Program-made: the position numbers and the translations under genes
From: Corynebacterium falsenii
Lineage (GTDB): Bacteria; Actinomycetota; Actinomycetes; Mycobacteriales; Mycobacteriaceae
DNA: 64,000 bases
NCBI RefSeq assembly: GCF_020099275.1
Contig: NZ_CP083646.1
Coordinates: forward strand, 2,542,001 to 2,606,000
Direction: 5' to 3'
Part shown: positions 17,585-28,669 of the stretch, one piece after another
Position numbering within the stretch: position 1 is the stretch's first letter
Layout: the number at the start of each line of letters is the position of its first letter
Notes under the pieces: generated by a model
Seen by the model: only the letters and a program-made list of their open reading frames with translations
What the model was told of the DNA's origin: nothing
The model's database searches: none

Positions 17585-18631
17585 TTAGCGCAGACCCTCC
17601 TTGGCGGCATCCTCGATCTTGGAGACGTTGGACTTATCGACGAAGGACGGGCCGGTGAGCACGGGCTTGCCGCCGCCGATGACGGAACCGTTGCGCTTGG
17701 CGAGCCAGATCGCATCCACGGCGAGGTAGCCCTGCAGGTAGGGCTGCTGATCCACGGCCCACTGAATACTGCCATCCTTAATGGCCTTGACGAGTTCGGC
17801 ATCCGTATCGAAGGTGGCTACCTTGGCATCGGAGCCAGCGGCCTCCTTGGCCTTCACTGCGGTCAGAGCCACGGGGGCCACGAGCCCCATGATCCAGTCG
17901 ATGCTGCGGTCCTGGGCCAGCTTTGCCTGCACCGTGGACTGCACGGACGTCAGATCCATGCCGTTGACGTAGAGGTTCTCCACGCTCGCGGACGGGTTGG
18001 ATTCCTGCAGCCCCTTCTTGATGCCGCCGCAGCGGGCTTCCTGGGAGGGGTTGCCTTGCTCGTGGATGACGCACAGGACCTTCTTGGCGCCGTCCTTGCC
18101 TAGGCGTTCGCCGGCCTGCTGGCCCGCGACGGACTCATCCTGGCCGAAGAAAGAGGACAGGCCGTACTTATTGTAGTAGTCCATACCGGAGTTCAACCCG
18201 ACGACGGGGATGCCGGCCTTGACCGCTTTCTGGGCGACTGGGCCGATGGCCTCCGGGGTGGGCATTGTTACGGCAAGGCCATCGACTTTGGAGTCAATGG
18301 CGTTTTGTACAAGGTTGGCCTGGTCTGGCGCCTGTGGAGAGGAGCTGTAGCGCAGGTCGATGTTGTCCTTCTTGGCGGCGTCCTCGGCGCCTGCGCGGAC
18401 CAGGTCCCAGAAGGTGTCGCCCGGGGCGCCGTGGCTCACCATAGCGACCGTGTAGCGCGGAGTGTCTACCCCGCCACCCCCGGATCCGTTGCCGCCAGTG
18501 TCACGAGGGCGACCGCCGGTGGAGGAACAAGCGGCGAGGGTGCCAGCAGTTCCGAAGACGATAACGGCGACGAGGAGCGCTTGAATCGCGCGGATGAAGC
18601 GGGATCGGTGATCGCTGGAGGAGACAGACAT
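17585..18631 (-). CDS. CUT2-type substrate-binding lipoprotein
   Basis: 348 aa. A basic N-terminus and hydrophobic stretch end in the lipobox TLAAC with Cys35, followed by a Gly-rich linker. The mature part is a type I periplasmic-binding fold: YTVAMVSHGAPGDTFWDLVRAGAEDAAKK, VDGLAVTMPTPEAI, AGIPVVGLNSG. Such proteins bind pentoses, hexoses, inositol or related compounds; the substrate cannot be read here. First gene of the operon. The next gene upstream on the same strand is adenosine deaminase, so uptake of ribose or a nucleoside-like compound is a plausible guess. Confidence 0.9.
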   Translation of the reverse strand: MSVSSSDHRSRFIRAIQALLVAVIVFGTAGTLAACSSTGGRPRDTGGNGSGGGGVDTPRYTVAMVSHGAPGDTFWDLVRAGAEDAAKKDNIDLRYSSSPQAPDQANLVQNAIDSKVDGLAVTMPTPEAIGPVAQKAVKAGIPVVGLNSGMDYYNKYGLSSFFGQDESVAGQQAGERLGKDGAKKVLCVIHEQGNPSQEARCGGIKKGLQESNPSASVENLYVNGMDLTSVQSTVQAKLAQDRSIDWIMGLVAPVALTAVKAKEAAGSDAKVATFDTDAELVKAIKDGSIQWAVDQQPYLQGYLAVDAIWLAKRNGSVIGGGKPVLTGPSFVDKSNVSKIEDAAKEGLR

Positions 18632-18780
18632 GCACCACTACTTTTCTCTTGTGAATTTTTCCTGTGCACCGCGCATTGTGCCAGTTCACAGGGCATTTTT
18701 CCAATCGTCAGTGCCCCTTCTTGATCCTTTCAGATCACTGGAACTGGGCTTTTGCAACCACTGTCTCCGCCTCGGGGTGG

Positions 18781-20022
18781 TTAGCGATCGTCCTCATCAT
18801 CGTCAAGGCTCAGGCCCAGCTCTTCCAGCTCGGCCTTGAGGTTCTCCATCGACAACTCCACCTCTTCATGCCCGGTCTCATGGAGCCCGCGCATACCTGT
18901 GGAGACGGGCTCGCCTTCGAGTGCGCTATCCATGGCGTCGCCCAGGGCGGCGTAGGCCGGGTAGATCACGTTCTGCTCCAGGTCTGTGCGCAGGTCGGCG
19001 TCGCAAAAAGCAACCTGCAGCGCGTTAGTGGTCAGCTCCAGGATCTGCCAGTACTCGAAGTCGAAGTTCTCCGCCAAAACCTCGAATTCGCGCGTCATGG
19101 TGGTGCCGGAGACGAGGCGGTTGTCGGTGTTGACCGTGCAGGTAAATCCCATCTCGTACAGCAGGTTGAAGGGGTGATCGGCGATGTCATCGGCGATGCC
19201 GGTCTGAGTGTTGGAGGTGGGGCAAATCTCCAACGGGATCTGCCGGTCGCGCAGGGCGCGGGCCACGGGGCCAAGCTCGATGCCGCTCATCGTGGCCTCG
19301 AAGTCTTCGTAGACTCGCACGCCGTGACCGATACGCACCGCGCCCTGGGCGAGCGCATCGCGCAAGGACTCCACGCCCGCAGCTTCACCGGCGTGGATGG
19401 TAAACGGCACCAGATTGGCGCGCAGCAGATCGAAGGCTTCCTTGTGCTTCGACGGCAGGAAACCATCCTCGGCACCGGCGATGTCGAATCCCACCACGTA
19501 GCCTTCGCCTGGGGTGTGCGGGCCGTAATTATCCACCGTCAGCTGGGCGATCTCGGTGGCGCGATCTGCGTGACGCATAGCGCAGAGGATGAGCCGAACA
19601 TGCACACGACCGCCGCGGTCGGCGACCAGCTTTTCGCCTTCCTTGACTCCCTGGACAGTGGCGTTGACGACCTCCTGTAGGGACAGCCCCCCTGCCTGGT
19701 GCTGTTCTGGGGCGTAGCGGAGTTCGGCGTAGACCACATTGTCAGCGGCGAGGTCTTCCACAGCCTCGCGGGTGACGCGGATGAGCCCCTCCTCGGTCTG
19801 CATCACGGCGGTGGTGTGGTCAAAGGTAGTGAGGTAGGTGGGCAGGTCGCCGGAGTTCGCGGCGGTGTAAAACCACTGCTCCAGCTCTTGCGGATCTGTG
19901 GTGGGGAGCTCGTGCCCAATCTTCTCGGACAGTTCCACCAGGGTGGCTGGGCGGATACCGCCATCGAGGTGGTCGTGGAGTTCAACCTTGGGCAGAGTCT
20001 TGAGTACTTCAACATCGATCAT
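18781..20022 (-). CDS. add: adenosine deaminase
   Basis: 413 aa. It deaminates (deoxy)adenosine to (deoxy)inosine, which the PNP encoded about 9 kb away can cleave. The metal-binding HDHLDGG has His16 and His18; TIHAGEAAGVESL carries the metal His and catalytic Glu; RIGHGVRVYED and CPTSNTQTG follow, and VNTDNRLVSGT carries the later aspartates. It is about 60 residues longer than typical Add because of an acidic C-terminal tail (ELEELGLSLDDDEDDR). It is separated by 149 bases from the ABC operon downstream on the same strand and by 49 from the YihY gene upstream. Confidence 0.95.
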   Translation of the reverse strand: MIDVEVLKTLPKVELHDHLDGGIRPATLVELSEKIGHELPTTDPQELEQWFYTAANSGDLPTYLTTFDHTTAVMQTEEGLIRVTREAVEDLAADNVVYAELRYAPEQHQAGGLSLQEVVNATVQGVKEGEKLVADRGGRVHVRLILCAMRHADRATEIAQLTVDNYGPHTPGEGYVVGFDIAGAEDGFLPSKHKEAFDLLRANLVPFTIHAGEAAGVESLRDALAQGAVRIGHGVRVYEDFEATMSGIELGPVARALRDRQIPLEICPTSNTQTGIADDIADHPFNLLYEMGFTCTVNTDNRLVSGTTMTREFEVLAENFDFEYWQILELTTNALQVAFCDADLRTDLEQNVIYPAYAALGDAMDSALEGEPVSTGMRGLHETGHEEVELSMENLKAELEELGLSLDDDEDDR

Positions 20023-20071
20023 GGTGACCGATCCTACCGGGCTGGCTATCAGCCCGGCCGTGTGTGCTCAG

Positions 20072-21181
20072 TTAGCGCTTGAACAACGAGGTGATCGCGC
20101 CGCCCACGACCACACCAATGGCCGCACCGGTCCCCAGCAGGCCGGCCTTTCCTGCATCCGACGCCCCAGTGCGCACTTCCTGACGCACGCGAATGACTGC
20201 TGCGGGGGGAGCGTCCGGAGCCTGCTGTGCCATGGACTCGTACGTGGTTGCCGCCCATGCGGAGCAGTACAGCATGATGCGCCAGGTGAAGTACATGAGC
20301 ACCATCAGGCCGATGATCGGGCCGAAGACCGCACCCGCAGGGTTGGAAAGCGCGTTGGAGAAGAACACCGTGGCGAATTGCTTGAAGATCTCGAAGGCGA
20401 TCGCGCCGATCAGCGCAGCCTTGAACACCGACTTGCGGTGGGTTTTGGTGCGCGGCAGGTATGCCAGCATCCAGGCGAACACCAAGTAGTTTGCGATCAG
20501 CGCAATGACCAGAGCCACTGCGAAGATGAGGAAGCGCAGGCCGGGGAGCCCGCCGAGCCCGACGGTGCGCAGGAAGTCTTCGGTGAATCCGGAGCTACCC
20601 ACGGCGGTGATGAAGAAGGCCAGCAGCAGTGCAATGATGATGCCGATGAGTCCCACGAGGTCCTTGAGCTTGCCCATCACGAAGTTGTTCGCCGTACCGG
20701 GCACCTTCCACATCGAGGACATGCCCATGCGCAGGTGATGGACCCAGCTCAACCCGGTCCACAGTGCCAACAGCAGACCGATGGAGAACACGGAGGCGCG
20801 CTGTGCGATGGCCTGTTCGATGATGGTCTGCACCAGGTCGCCCATTTGCCCATCGCCCAGCTCGGACGCTCGCTTGAGGGTGCGGTCCAGCAGTTCTTGG
20901 TTTCCGGCCAGGACCATCGCGGTGATGGCGAAGGTCAGCATGAGCAGCGGGAAGATGGTCATCACGGAGAAGTAAGTGATGCCGGCGGCGAATTGGTTTC
21001 CGCCACCTTCCGTGTAGCGCTCCTGCATCCGCATGATGTGGTCGAACCAGGGAAACTTCTCGCGATACTTGTCGATGAAGCCTGGTTCGTCTTTGCGGGA
21101 GCGTTCCACTCCGTAGTAGTCCAGCTTGTCTTTGTCTGGGTCAGTGGTGGCCACAGGTGCCGGTCCTTCCGGTAAGGGCAA
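20072..21181 (-). CDS. YihY/BrkB-family inner-membrane protein
   Basis: 369 aa with about six membrane segments. RYTEGGGNQFAAGITYFSVMTIFPLLMLTF is the family signature, and LSWVHHLRMGMSSMWKVPG and FGPIIGLMVLMYFTWRIML are further family blocks. The family was once annotated as RNase BN in error; its transport or structural role is unknown. It lies between trpS and add, the same neighbourhood as in other corynebacteria as far as I recall. The short C-terminal tail ends in a hydrophobic, glycine-rich segment (GTGAAIGVVVGGAITSLFKR). Confidence 0.9.
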   Translation of the reverse strand: MPLPEGPAPVATTDPDKDKLDYYGVERSRKDEPGFIDKYREKFPWFDHIMRMQERYTEGGGNQFAAGITYFSVMTIFPLLMLTFAITAMVLAGNQELLDRTLKRASELGDGQMGDLVQTIIEQAIAQRASVFSIGLLLALWTGLSWVHHLRMGMSSMWKVPGTANNFVMGKLKDLVGLIGIIIALLLAFFITAVGSSGFTEDFLRTVGLGGLPGLRFLIFAVALVIALIANYLVFAWMLAYLPRTKTHRKSVFKAALIGAIAFEIFKQFATVFFSNALSNPAGAVFGPIIGLMVLMYFTWRIMLYCSAWAATTYESMAQQAPDAPPAAVIRVRQEVRTGASDAGKAGLLGTGAAIGVVVGGAITSLFKR

Positions 21182-21248
21182 GTGTATGCAACGTCAGCTC
21201 AAAAATAGTGAAGTTCGGTAACACTTTACCGCTTCCACCACGCTCGGT

Positions 21249-22364
<1,116 letters not shown>

Positions 22365-22369
22365 CTAAA

Positions 22370-23398
22370 CTAGGAGTACTCCACCACAACCGGCGAATGA
22401 TCAGACCAGCGCTGGTCATACGCCGCCGCCTTGTCTACCCAGGCATTGTTGGCGCGCCGTGCCCGCTCGCACATGCCCGCCGTGGCTACCTGCAGGTCGA
22501 TGCGCCAACCTGCGTCCGTATCGAAGGCCTGCCCTCGGTAGGTCCACCAGGAATACGGACCATCCTCCGCGGGATGAAGCTGCCGCACCACATCGAAGTA
22601 GTGTGGGTCGCTGGCTGCCCCCGCCTCCAACCTGCGCCGCGCTGTCTCTCCGGGGGTGTACTCCACGGCGCCGAAGAAATCACCCGCCGCACCGCCGGGA
22701 TTGCCCGTTCGGCCGGAGTCCTCGGCATCTCCCACCTGCGTTGCCTCGTCCGGGAACGTACCAAGCAGGTGATCCAAGAATGCGCGTTCGTCCGGCAAGT
22801 AACCAGACTTCGTGCGGTTGGTCTTCCAATTCTTCAGATCCGCACGTCGGTGGCAGATGTTCCAATCTCCCCCGATCACAAGCTCCTTGTTTTCCGACGC
22901 CACCAGGGCGGCACGGTTATTCAAGTACTCAGCGAAGGCATCCAGGAAGCGATACTTCTCGTCCTGCTTGGCAGTGTTGGCACTGCCGCTGGGCAGGTAC
23001 AAAGAGGCCACCCGTACATCGTGGCCCGCCAGGGTCGCCTCGATGTAGCGGCCGGAATCATCGAACTCGCGGGCCTCGGGGATCTCCGGGTTGCTGTGCC
23101 CGAACCCGATCGTCACGTCCTCCAGCGGAATCTTGGACAGGATACCCACCCCGGCGCGGCCCTTGGCTGTGGCGGGGGCTTGGACGAGGTGCCACCCGGC
23201 CTCCAGCGCGGGCTGCAGGGCCTGCTGGGTTTGCTTCTCGTCCGCCCGCACTTCCTGCATGAGCACCACGTCCGCAGGCGTGGACTCCAGCCACGGCAAC
23301 ATCCCCTGATTCCCCTCGTGGCGTACCTTGACGGCCGCGCGGATGCCGTTGACATTGATCGTTGCCACGGTAAATGGCGTTGTTTCCCGTTCAGTCAT
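22370..23398 (-). CDS. xth: exodeoxyribonuclease III / AP endonuclease
   Basis: About 342 aa EEP-family nuclease for base excision repair. Catalytic blocks visible are TINVNGIRAAVK (Asn metal ligand), DVVLMQEVRA (Glu ligand), VASLYLPSG, VIGGDWNICHR (Asp/Asn pair) and RWSDHSPVVVEY at the C-terminus (Asp-His). I chose the ATG at 23398 (MTERETTPF); the longer frame to 23482 overlaps the upstream MFS gene and is proline-rich nonsense. The stop codon lies inside a short palindrome (CTCCTA at 22362 and TAGGAG at 22371) that may act as a weak terminator. Confidence 0.93.
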   Translation of the reverse strand: MTERETTPFTVATINVNGIRAAVKVRHEGNQGMLPWLESTPADVVLMQEVRADEKQTQQALQPALEAGWHLVQAPATAKGRAGVGILSKIPLEDVTIGFGHSNPEIPEAREFDDSGRYIEATLAGHDVRVASLYLPSGSANTAKQDEKYRFLDAFAEYLNNRAALVASENKELVIGGDWNICHRRADLKNWKTNRTKSGYLPDERAFLDHLLGTFPDEATQVGDAEDSGRTGNPGGAAGDFFGAVEYTPGETARRRLEAGAASDPHYFDVVRQLHPAEDGPYSWWTYRGQAFDTDAGWRIDLQVATAGMCERARRANNAWVDKAAAYDQRWSDHSPVVVEYS

Positions 23399-23427
23399 GC
23401 GCCCATGATAGCCACCCGATGGCGGCA

Positions 23428-24717
23428 CTAGGAGCGGTGGGATGCGTGGTGGCGTCGGCGTAAAAGAAACGCCGGGATCCACAACACGGCGCCGGCAAGA
23501 GCCATTGCCGCGCCCGCCAGAGCCGGGGTGGAAAAACCGTAACCGGCCGCGATCACCGCACCACCCACAGCAGCACCCGCGGCATTGGCCATGTTCAACG
23601 CCGAGTGATTCAGGGCTGCGGCGAGGGATTGAGCATCTCCGGCGACATCCATGAGGCGAGTCTGCAGACTCGGCACCAAGATCGAGCCCAACATGCCAAT
23701 CGCACCGAAATTAATAATCCCCAACACCACGTGGTACGAGCTGACATAAAACAGCGACAACACCACCACGAGAGTCAACAGAGTGCCCACGATCGTGAAC
23801 TCCAAATTGCGATCTGCCAGGAGACCACCGGCATACGTGCCGATGACCATGCCGATGCCATACACCATGAGGGGAATCCACATGAGCGACTCGTTGAACC
23901 CCGCATTCTCGGTGAGGGTCCAAGAAATATAGGTATAGACCGCAAACATGCCGCCGAAGCCCACCGTGCCAATACCCAAGGTGAACAGCACCTGTGAGTT
24001 CACCAACGCACCGAGCTCAGTGAGCGGCTTGGTGGCCGGCATGAGAGTCATGTGCGGCACCGTGAACCACAACGCCACGAACGTGACGATGCCGATGGCT
24101 GCCACCATCTCGAAAGCCGTGTTCCAACCAAACGTGGTGCCCAACCACTGCGCTACCGGCACACCAATGACCGTCGCGATAGACAAGCCCATGCCCACAA
24201 GAGCCACAGACTTGCCCCGTTTCCCATTAGGAGCCATGGATGCGGCAATGAGCGCCGTGACGGAGAAATATGCACCGTGCGGGAGACCCGCGATGAAGCG
24301 AGAAACGAGGAGCACCTCATAAGAGTGAGCAAAAACACTCAACCCGTTGCCGATGACAAACGCGGCCATGAGAATCAGGGCGAGTCGGCGGCGAGGAATA
24401 GAACCCGTGAGGGTCGTGATGAGTGGAGCTCCTACCACCACACCCAAGGCATACGCGGAGATGATGTGGCCCGCCTGATCCTCGGAGATGCCGAAGTCTG
24501 CGGCGATGAGGCTGAGCAGACCCATGGCCACGAACTCCGTGGTGCCAATGCCAAAACCGCCCAGCGCCATGGCGAACATAGCGATGTAGCGGCGGCGGGA
24601 TCCCATCTCCGTTTGGCGCGGGATGGGGCGGCGAGAAGGCAGGCGCGAGAGGGCCGAACCTTCGCGAGACGGGGTGGGGGACGAGGTGGAGTGAGGGGAA
24701 TTAGGGTGTTGAGTCAT
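23428..24717 (-). CDS. MFS transporter, AraJ/YdhP-like exporter
   Basis: 429 aa with 12 hydrophobic segments after a hydrophilic, proline/serine-rich N-terminus of about 45 residues. AMALGGFGIGTTEFVAMGLLSLIAADFGISEDQAGHIISAYALGVVVGAPL is the hallmark of the DHA1/AraJ-type sugar or drug efflux group, and SRFIAGLPHGAYFSV is family-typical. The substrate is unknown. It is on the same strand as xth, with a 29-base gap to the xth start, and divergent from icd across 147 bases. Confidence 0.88.
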   Translation of the reverse strand: MTQHPNSPHSTSSPTPSREGSALSRLPSRRPIPRQTEMGSRRRYIAMFAMALGGFGIGTTEFVAMGLLSLIAADFGISEDQAGHIISAYALGVVVGAPLITTLTGSIPRRRLALILMAAFVIGNGLSVFAHSYEVLLVSRFIAGLPHGAYFSVTALIAASMAPNGKRGKSVALVGMGLSIATVIGVPVAQWLGTTFGWNTAFEMVAAIGIVTFVALWFTVPHMTLMPATKPLTELGALVNSQVLFTLGIGTVGFGGMFAVYTYISWTLTENAGFNESLMWIPLMVYGIGMVIGTYAGGLLADRNLEFTIVGTLLTLVVVLSLFYVSSYHVVLGIINFGAIGMLGSILVPSLQTRLMDVAGDAQSLAAALNHSALNMANAAGAAVGGAVIAAGYGFSTPALAGAAMALAGAVLWIPAFLLRRRHHASHRS

Positions 24718-24864
24718 TAAGATTTTCTAATTTTATTTACTGATTGTGGGTGCAGAGGGCAACGAGTGCCCGTAACATTCACAGTTTCGCCAATTGACGT
24801 ATTGTTGGATGGTAAACCAAGACGAAGTTAAACAACGAACTAGAGGCTGGGAGACGAAAGCCAC

Positions 24865-27081
24865 ATGGCAAAGATCATTTACACCCGCACTGACGAAGCC
24901 CCACTTTTGGCGACACACTCCTTGAAGCCGATCGTGGAGGCCTTTGCTTCTACCTCTGGCGTGGACGTGGAAACCCGGGACATCTCCCTGGCAGCCCGCA
25001 TCCTCGCTGCGTTCTCCGACAAGCTGCCGGAGGATCAGAGGGTCAACGATGCACTGGCCGAGCTGGGCGCACTGACCCAGGAGCCCGATGCGAACATCAT
25101 CAAGCTCCCCAACATCTCGGCATCGCTGCCACAGCTGAAGGCAGCCGTGGCGGAGCTTCAGAAGGCTGGGTACGACCTGCCGGATTACCCAAACGAGCCG
25201 AGCACCGACGAGGAGAAGGACGCCCGCGAGCGTTACGACTCCGTGAAGGGCTCCGCCGTGAACCCGGTGCTGCGCGAGGGCAACTCTGACCGCCGCGCAC
25301 CGAAGGCCGTGAAGAACTTCGCCCGCAAGCACCCGCACACGATGGGTGAATGGTCCGCTGACTCGAAGACCAACGTGGCCACGATGGAGGCAGACGACTT
25401 CCGCCACAACGAGCAGTCCGTGATCATGCCCGCCGAGGACACGCTGACCATTCAGCTGGTCAAGCCGAATGGCGAGACCCAGGTCCTCAAGGAATCCCTG
25501 CCGGTTCTGGAGAAGGAAATCGTGGACGCGACCGTGATGCGCGCGGACGCACTGGATACCTTCCTACGTGCCCAGGTCTCCCGCGCATCTGCCGAGGGCA
25601 TCCTCTTCTCCGTACACCTCAAGGCCACCATGATGAAGGTCTCCGACCCGATCATCTTCGGCCACGCAGTACGCGCATACTTCGCCGATGTTTACAAGGA
25701 GTACGGCGACGAACTCATGGCCGCTGGCCTGGACGGCGAGAACGGCCTGAAGGCCATCCTCGATGGCCTCGACGAGCTGGACAACGGCGCAGAGATCCGC
25801 GAGGCGTTCGACAAGGGCCTCAAGAACGGTCCCGATCTGGCGATGGTGAACTCCGATAAGGGCATCACCAACCTGCACGTACCTTCGGACGTCATCGTGG
25901 ATGCCTCCATGCCGGCAATGATCCGCACCTCGGGCCAGATGTGGAACAAGAACAACGAGACCGAGGACACCCTGGCCGTGCTCCCAGACTCCTCCTACGC
26001 CGGCGTGTACCAGGTGGTCATCGACGACTGCCGTAAGAACGGTGCGTACGACCCCACCACGATGGGCTCCGTTCCCAACGTTGGCCTCATGGCTCAGAAG
26101 GCCGAGGAGTACGGTTCCCACGACAAGACCTTCCGCATCGAGTCCGAGGGTCGCGTACAGGTTCTCAACTCCGAGGGCGAAGTGCTCATGGAGCACGAGG
26201 TCAGCGAGGGCGACATCTGGCGCGCTTGCCAGACCAAGGACATCCCGGTGCAGGACTGGGTGAAGCTGGCTGTCAACCGTGCATCGGCAACCGGCACCCC
26301 GGCTGTCTTCTGGCTGGATCCGGAGCGTGCGCACGACGAGAACATGCGCAAGCAGGTGGAGACCTACCTGAAGGATCACGACACCGACGGTCTGGACATC
26401 CGCATCATGTCCCCCACCGAGGCCTGCCAGTTCTCCCTGGATCGCATCCGCAAGGGCGAGGACACGATCTCCGTGTCCGGCAACGTGCTGCGTGACTACC
26501 TCACCGACCTGTTCCCCATCCTCGAGCTCGGCACCTCCGCGAAGATGCTCTCCGTGGTTCCGCTGATCGCCGGTGGTGGCCTGTTCGAAACCGGTGCTGG
26601 CGGTTCCGCCCCGAAGCACGTGCAGCAGCTGCAGGAAGAAAACCACCTGCGCTGGGACTCCCTGGGCGAGTTCTTGGCTCTGGCCGAGTCGCTGCGCAAG
26701 CTGCAGGAAACCGACAACAACCCGCGCACCCCGATCCTCGGCGATGCCTTGGACGCTGCCACGGAGAAGCTGCTCAACGAGGGCAAGTCGCCGTCCCGCA
26801 AGGTGGGCGAGATCGACAACCGCGGTTCGCACTTCTACCTGGCAATGTACTGGGCTCGCGAGCTGGCTGATCAGGACAAGGACTCCGAGCTGGCGGAGAT
26901 CTTCGGCCCGGTGGCCGACGCCCTGGAGTCTCAGGAAGAGGCCATCACCAAGGAGCTGCTGGACGTTCAGGGCTCCCCGGTGGATCTGGGTGGCTACTAC
27001 TGGCCGGATGAGGACAAGATGCTGTCCGTCATGCGCCCGTCCGAGACCTTCAACAAGGTCATCGACGATCTGAAGAAGTAG
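24865..27081 (+). CDS. icd: isocitrate dehydrogenase (NADP), monomeric type
   Basis: 738 aa, the length of the monomeric Idh-II class. It oxidatively decarboxylates isocitrate to 2-oxoglutarate, yielding NADPH. The sequence starts [26 protein letters not shown] and contains SNS-type substrate residues in [25 protein letters not shown] and the nucleotide-binding [13 protein letters not shown] region. Downstream, APKHVQQ and [11 protein letters not shown] are family blocks. This monomeric form is typical of corynebacteria. A single-gene unit with its own terminator. Confidence 0.97.
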   Translation: MAKIIYTRTDEAPLLATHSLKPIVEAFASTSGVDVETRDISLAARILAAFSDKLPEDQRVNDALAELGALTQEPDANIIKLPNISASLPQLKAAVAELQKAGYDLPDYPNEPSTDEEKDARERYDSVKGSAVNPVLREGNSDRRAPKAVKNFARKHPHTMGEWSADSKTNVATMEADDFRHNEQSVIMPAEDTLTIQLVKPNGETQVLKESLPVLEKEIVDATVMRADALDTFLRAQVSRASAEGILFSVHLKATMMKVSDPIIFGHAVRAYFADVYKEYGDELMAAGLDGENGLKAILDGLDELDNGAEIREAFDKGLKNGPDLAMVNSDKGITNLHVPSDVIVDASMPAMIRTSGQMWNKNNETEDTLAVLPDSSYAGVYQVVIDDCRKNGAYDPTTMGSVPNVGLMAQKAEEYGSHDKTFRIESEGRVQVLNSEGEVLMEHEVSEGDIWRACQTKDIPVQDWVKLAVNRASATGTPAVFWLDPERAHDENMRKQVETYLKDHDTDGLDIRIMSPTEACQFSLDRIRKGEDTISVSGNVLRDYLTDLFPILELGTSAKMLSVVPLIAGGGLFETGAGGSAPKHVQQLQEENHLRWDSLGEFLALAESLRKLQETDNNPRTPILGDALDAATEKLLNEGKSPSRKVGEIDNRGSHFYLAMYWARELADQDKDSELAEIFGPVADALESQEEAITKELLDVQGSPVDLGGYYWPDEDKMLSVMRPSETFNKVIDDLKK

Positions 27082-27095
27082 GCCCAGCAGGCCTG

Positions 27096-27139
27096 AAGCC
27101 TTAGATGGCCCCCTCGCAGGGAGCTATCTAAGGCTTTTT
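27096..27139 (+). terminator. intrinsic terminator of icd
   Basis: AAGCCTTAGAT (27096-27106) pairs with ATCTAAGGCTT (27126-27136) and is followed by a T run, starting 14 bases after the icd stop. Confidence 0.9.
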
Positions 27140-27250
27140 CTTTGGGTACTGACTCGAGCGCGCAGCCAATAACAGACAGAGCAGTACAGTCAATTTTTCT
27201 CAGTTTTATACGTTCTGAACTGGGCATATAAAAAACGTTGCCCACGAAAG

Positions 27251-27266
27251 TAGACAGAGCGGTTTA
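27251..27266 (+). promoter_or_regulatory. McbR-type operator upstream of metY
   Basis: TAGAC-N6-GTTTA matches the corynebacterial McbR consensus TAGAC-N6-GTCTA at nine of ten defined bases. It lies 63 bases before the metY start. McbR represses sulfur and methionine genes and responds to S-adenosylhomocysteine in C. glutamicum, so metY-metX control by it is expected. Confidence 0.7.
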
Positions 27267-27328
27267 CTTTTGGCACGTCGGCGATTATCGTTGCACCCAA
27301 CAACCGACAACGAAGGATCAACACGACC

Positions 27329-28660
27329 ATGCCAAAGTACGATAACTCCGCCGCAGACAACTGGGGCTTCGCCACCCGCCAGATCCACGCTGGCCAGACC
27401 GTAGACGCCACCGGCGCCCGCAACCTCCCCATCCACTTCACCTCCAGCTACGTGTTCAACTCTGCGGAACACGCCAAGCAGCGCTTCGCCCTGGAAGATC
27501 CGGGCCCCGTGTACAGCCGCCTCACCAACCCCACGCTGGAAGTTATCGAAAACCGCATCAACTCCCTGGAAGGCGGCGTGCACGCCGTTGCCTTCGCCTC
27601 CGGCATGGCCGCCGAGACCGCCGCGATCCTCAACCTCGCCAGCGCCGGCGACCACATCGTCACCTCCCCCCGCCTCTACGGCGGTACGGAGACCCTCTTC
27701 CAGATCACCCTTCCGAAGTTCGGCATCAACGTCACCTTCGTAGACAACCCGGACGATCCGGAATCCTGGCAGCAGGCAGTACAGCCCAACACCAAGGCAT
27801 TCTTCGGCGAGACCTTCGCCAACCCCCAGGCCGACGTGCTGGACATCCCCCAGGTCGCGGAGATCGCGCACCGCAACAACGTGCCGCTGATCGTGGACAA
27901 CACCCTTGCCACCGCCGCCCTCGTTCGCCCGCTGGAGCTCGGCGCAGACATCGTGGTTGCGTCGCTGACCAAGTTCTACACCGGCAACGGCTCCGGCCTG
28001 GGCGGCATCATCGTGGACGGCGGCTCCTTCGACTGGACCGTCGAAAAGGATGGCGAGCCCCTCTTCCCCGGCTTCGTCACCCCCGATCCGGCCTACCACG
28101 GCCTCAAGTACGCAGACCTCGGCGCTCCCGCCTTCGGCCTCAAGGTTCGCGTGGGCCTGCTGCGCGATACCGGCGCCACGATGTCCCCGCTCAACGCATG
28201 GGTCGTGGCTCAGGGCCTGGACACCCTGAACCTGCGCGTGCGCCAGCACAATGAGAATGCCAAGGCCGTGGCCGAGTTCCTCGCCGACAACCCGAAGGTG
28301 GCGAAGGTCAACTACGCAGGCCTGCCGGATTCCCCGTGGCACCAGGTCAAGGAGAAGCTGGGCTACGAGTTCACCGGCTCCGTGCTGAGCTTCGACCTCG
28401 CCGTGGACGAGCCGAACTCCGAGGAAGCCCGCACGAAGGCGTGGGCGTTTATCGACGCTCTCAAGCTGCACTCCGACCTCGCCAACGTTGGTGACGTACG
28501 CTCCCTGGTAGTTCACCCGGCCACGACCACGCACTCCCAGTCCGACGAGCAGGGCCTGACCCGCGCAGGCATCTCCCAGGCCACGATCCGCCTGTCGGTG
28601 GGCATCGAAGACATCAACGATATCCTGGCCGACCTGGCCACCGGATTCGACGCCATCTAG
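27329..28660 (+). CDS. metY: O-acetylhomoserine sulfhydrylase
   Basis: 443 aa PLP enzyme of the Cys/Met metabolism family that makes homocysteine from O-acetylhomoserine and sulfide. The start WGFATRQIHAGQ, YSRLTNPTLEVIENRI, the active-site ASLTKFYTGNG with Lys215 as the likely PLP lysine, and HPATTTHSQ are the defining blocks. The length and the GFATRQ start favour MetY over cystathionine synthase (MetB). A McbR-type operator lies upstream and metX begins nine bases after the stop, so the two form a unit that makes and then uses O-acetylhomoserine. Confidence 0.95.
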   Translation: MPKYDNSAADNWGFATRQIHAGQTVDATGARNLPIHFTSSYVFNSAEHAKQRFALEDPGPVYSRLTNPTLEVIENRINSLEGGVHAVAFASGMAAETAAILNLASAGDHIVTSPRLYGGTETLFQITLPKFGINVTFVDNPDDPESWQQAVQPNTKAFFGETFANPQADVLDIPQVAEIAHRNNVPLIVDNTLATAALVRPLELGADIVVASLTKFYTGNGSGLGGIIVDGGSFDWTVEKDGEPLFPGFVTPDPAYHGLKYADLGAPAFGLKVRVGLLRDTGATMSPLNAWVVAQGLDTLNLRVRQHNENAKAVAEFLADNPKVAKVNYAGLPDSPWHQVKEKLGYEFTGSVLSFDLAVDEPNSEEARTKAWAFIDALKLHSDLANVGDVRSLVVHPATTTHSQSDEQGLTRAGISQATIRLSVGIEDINDILADLATGFDAI

Positions 28661-28669
28661 CCCACGATC

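Noticed and set aside
18677..18690. TGTG-N6-CACA upstream of the CUT2 operon as a GlxR/CRP site
   Set aside because: The half-sites lack the inner A/T (TGTGA...TCACA) and the total length is 14 rather than 16 bases.
21216..21231. CGGTAA-CACT-TTACCG hairpin between the YihY gene and trpS as a terminator
   Set aside because: Only six base pairs, AT-rich, no T tract; too weak to call.
25564..26832. 422-codon open frame antisense to icd
   Set aside because: Shadow of the monomeric isocitrate dehydrogenase; composition typical of antisense in high-GC DNA.
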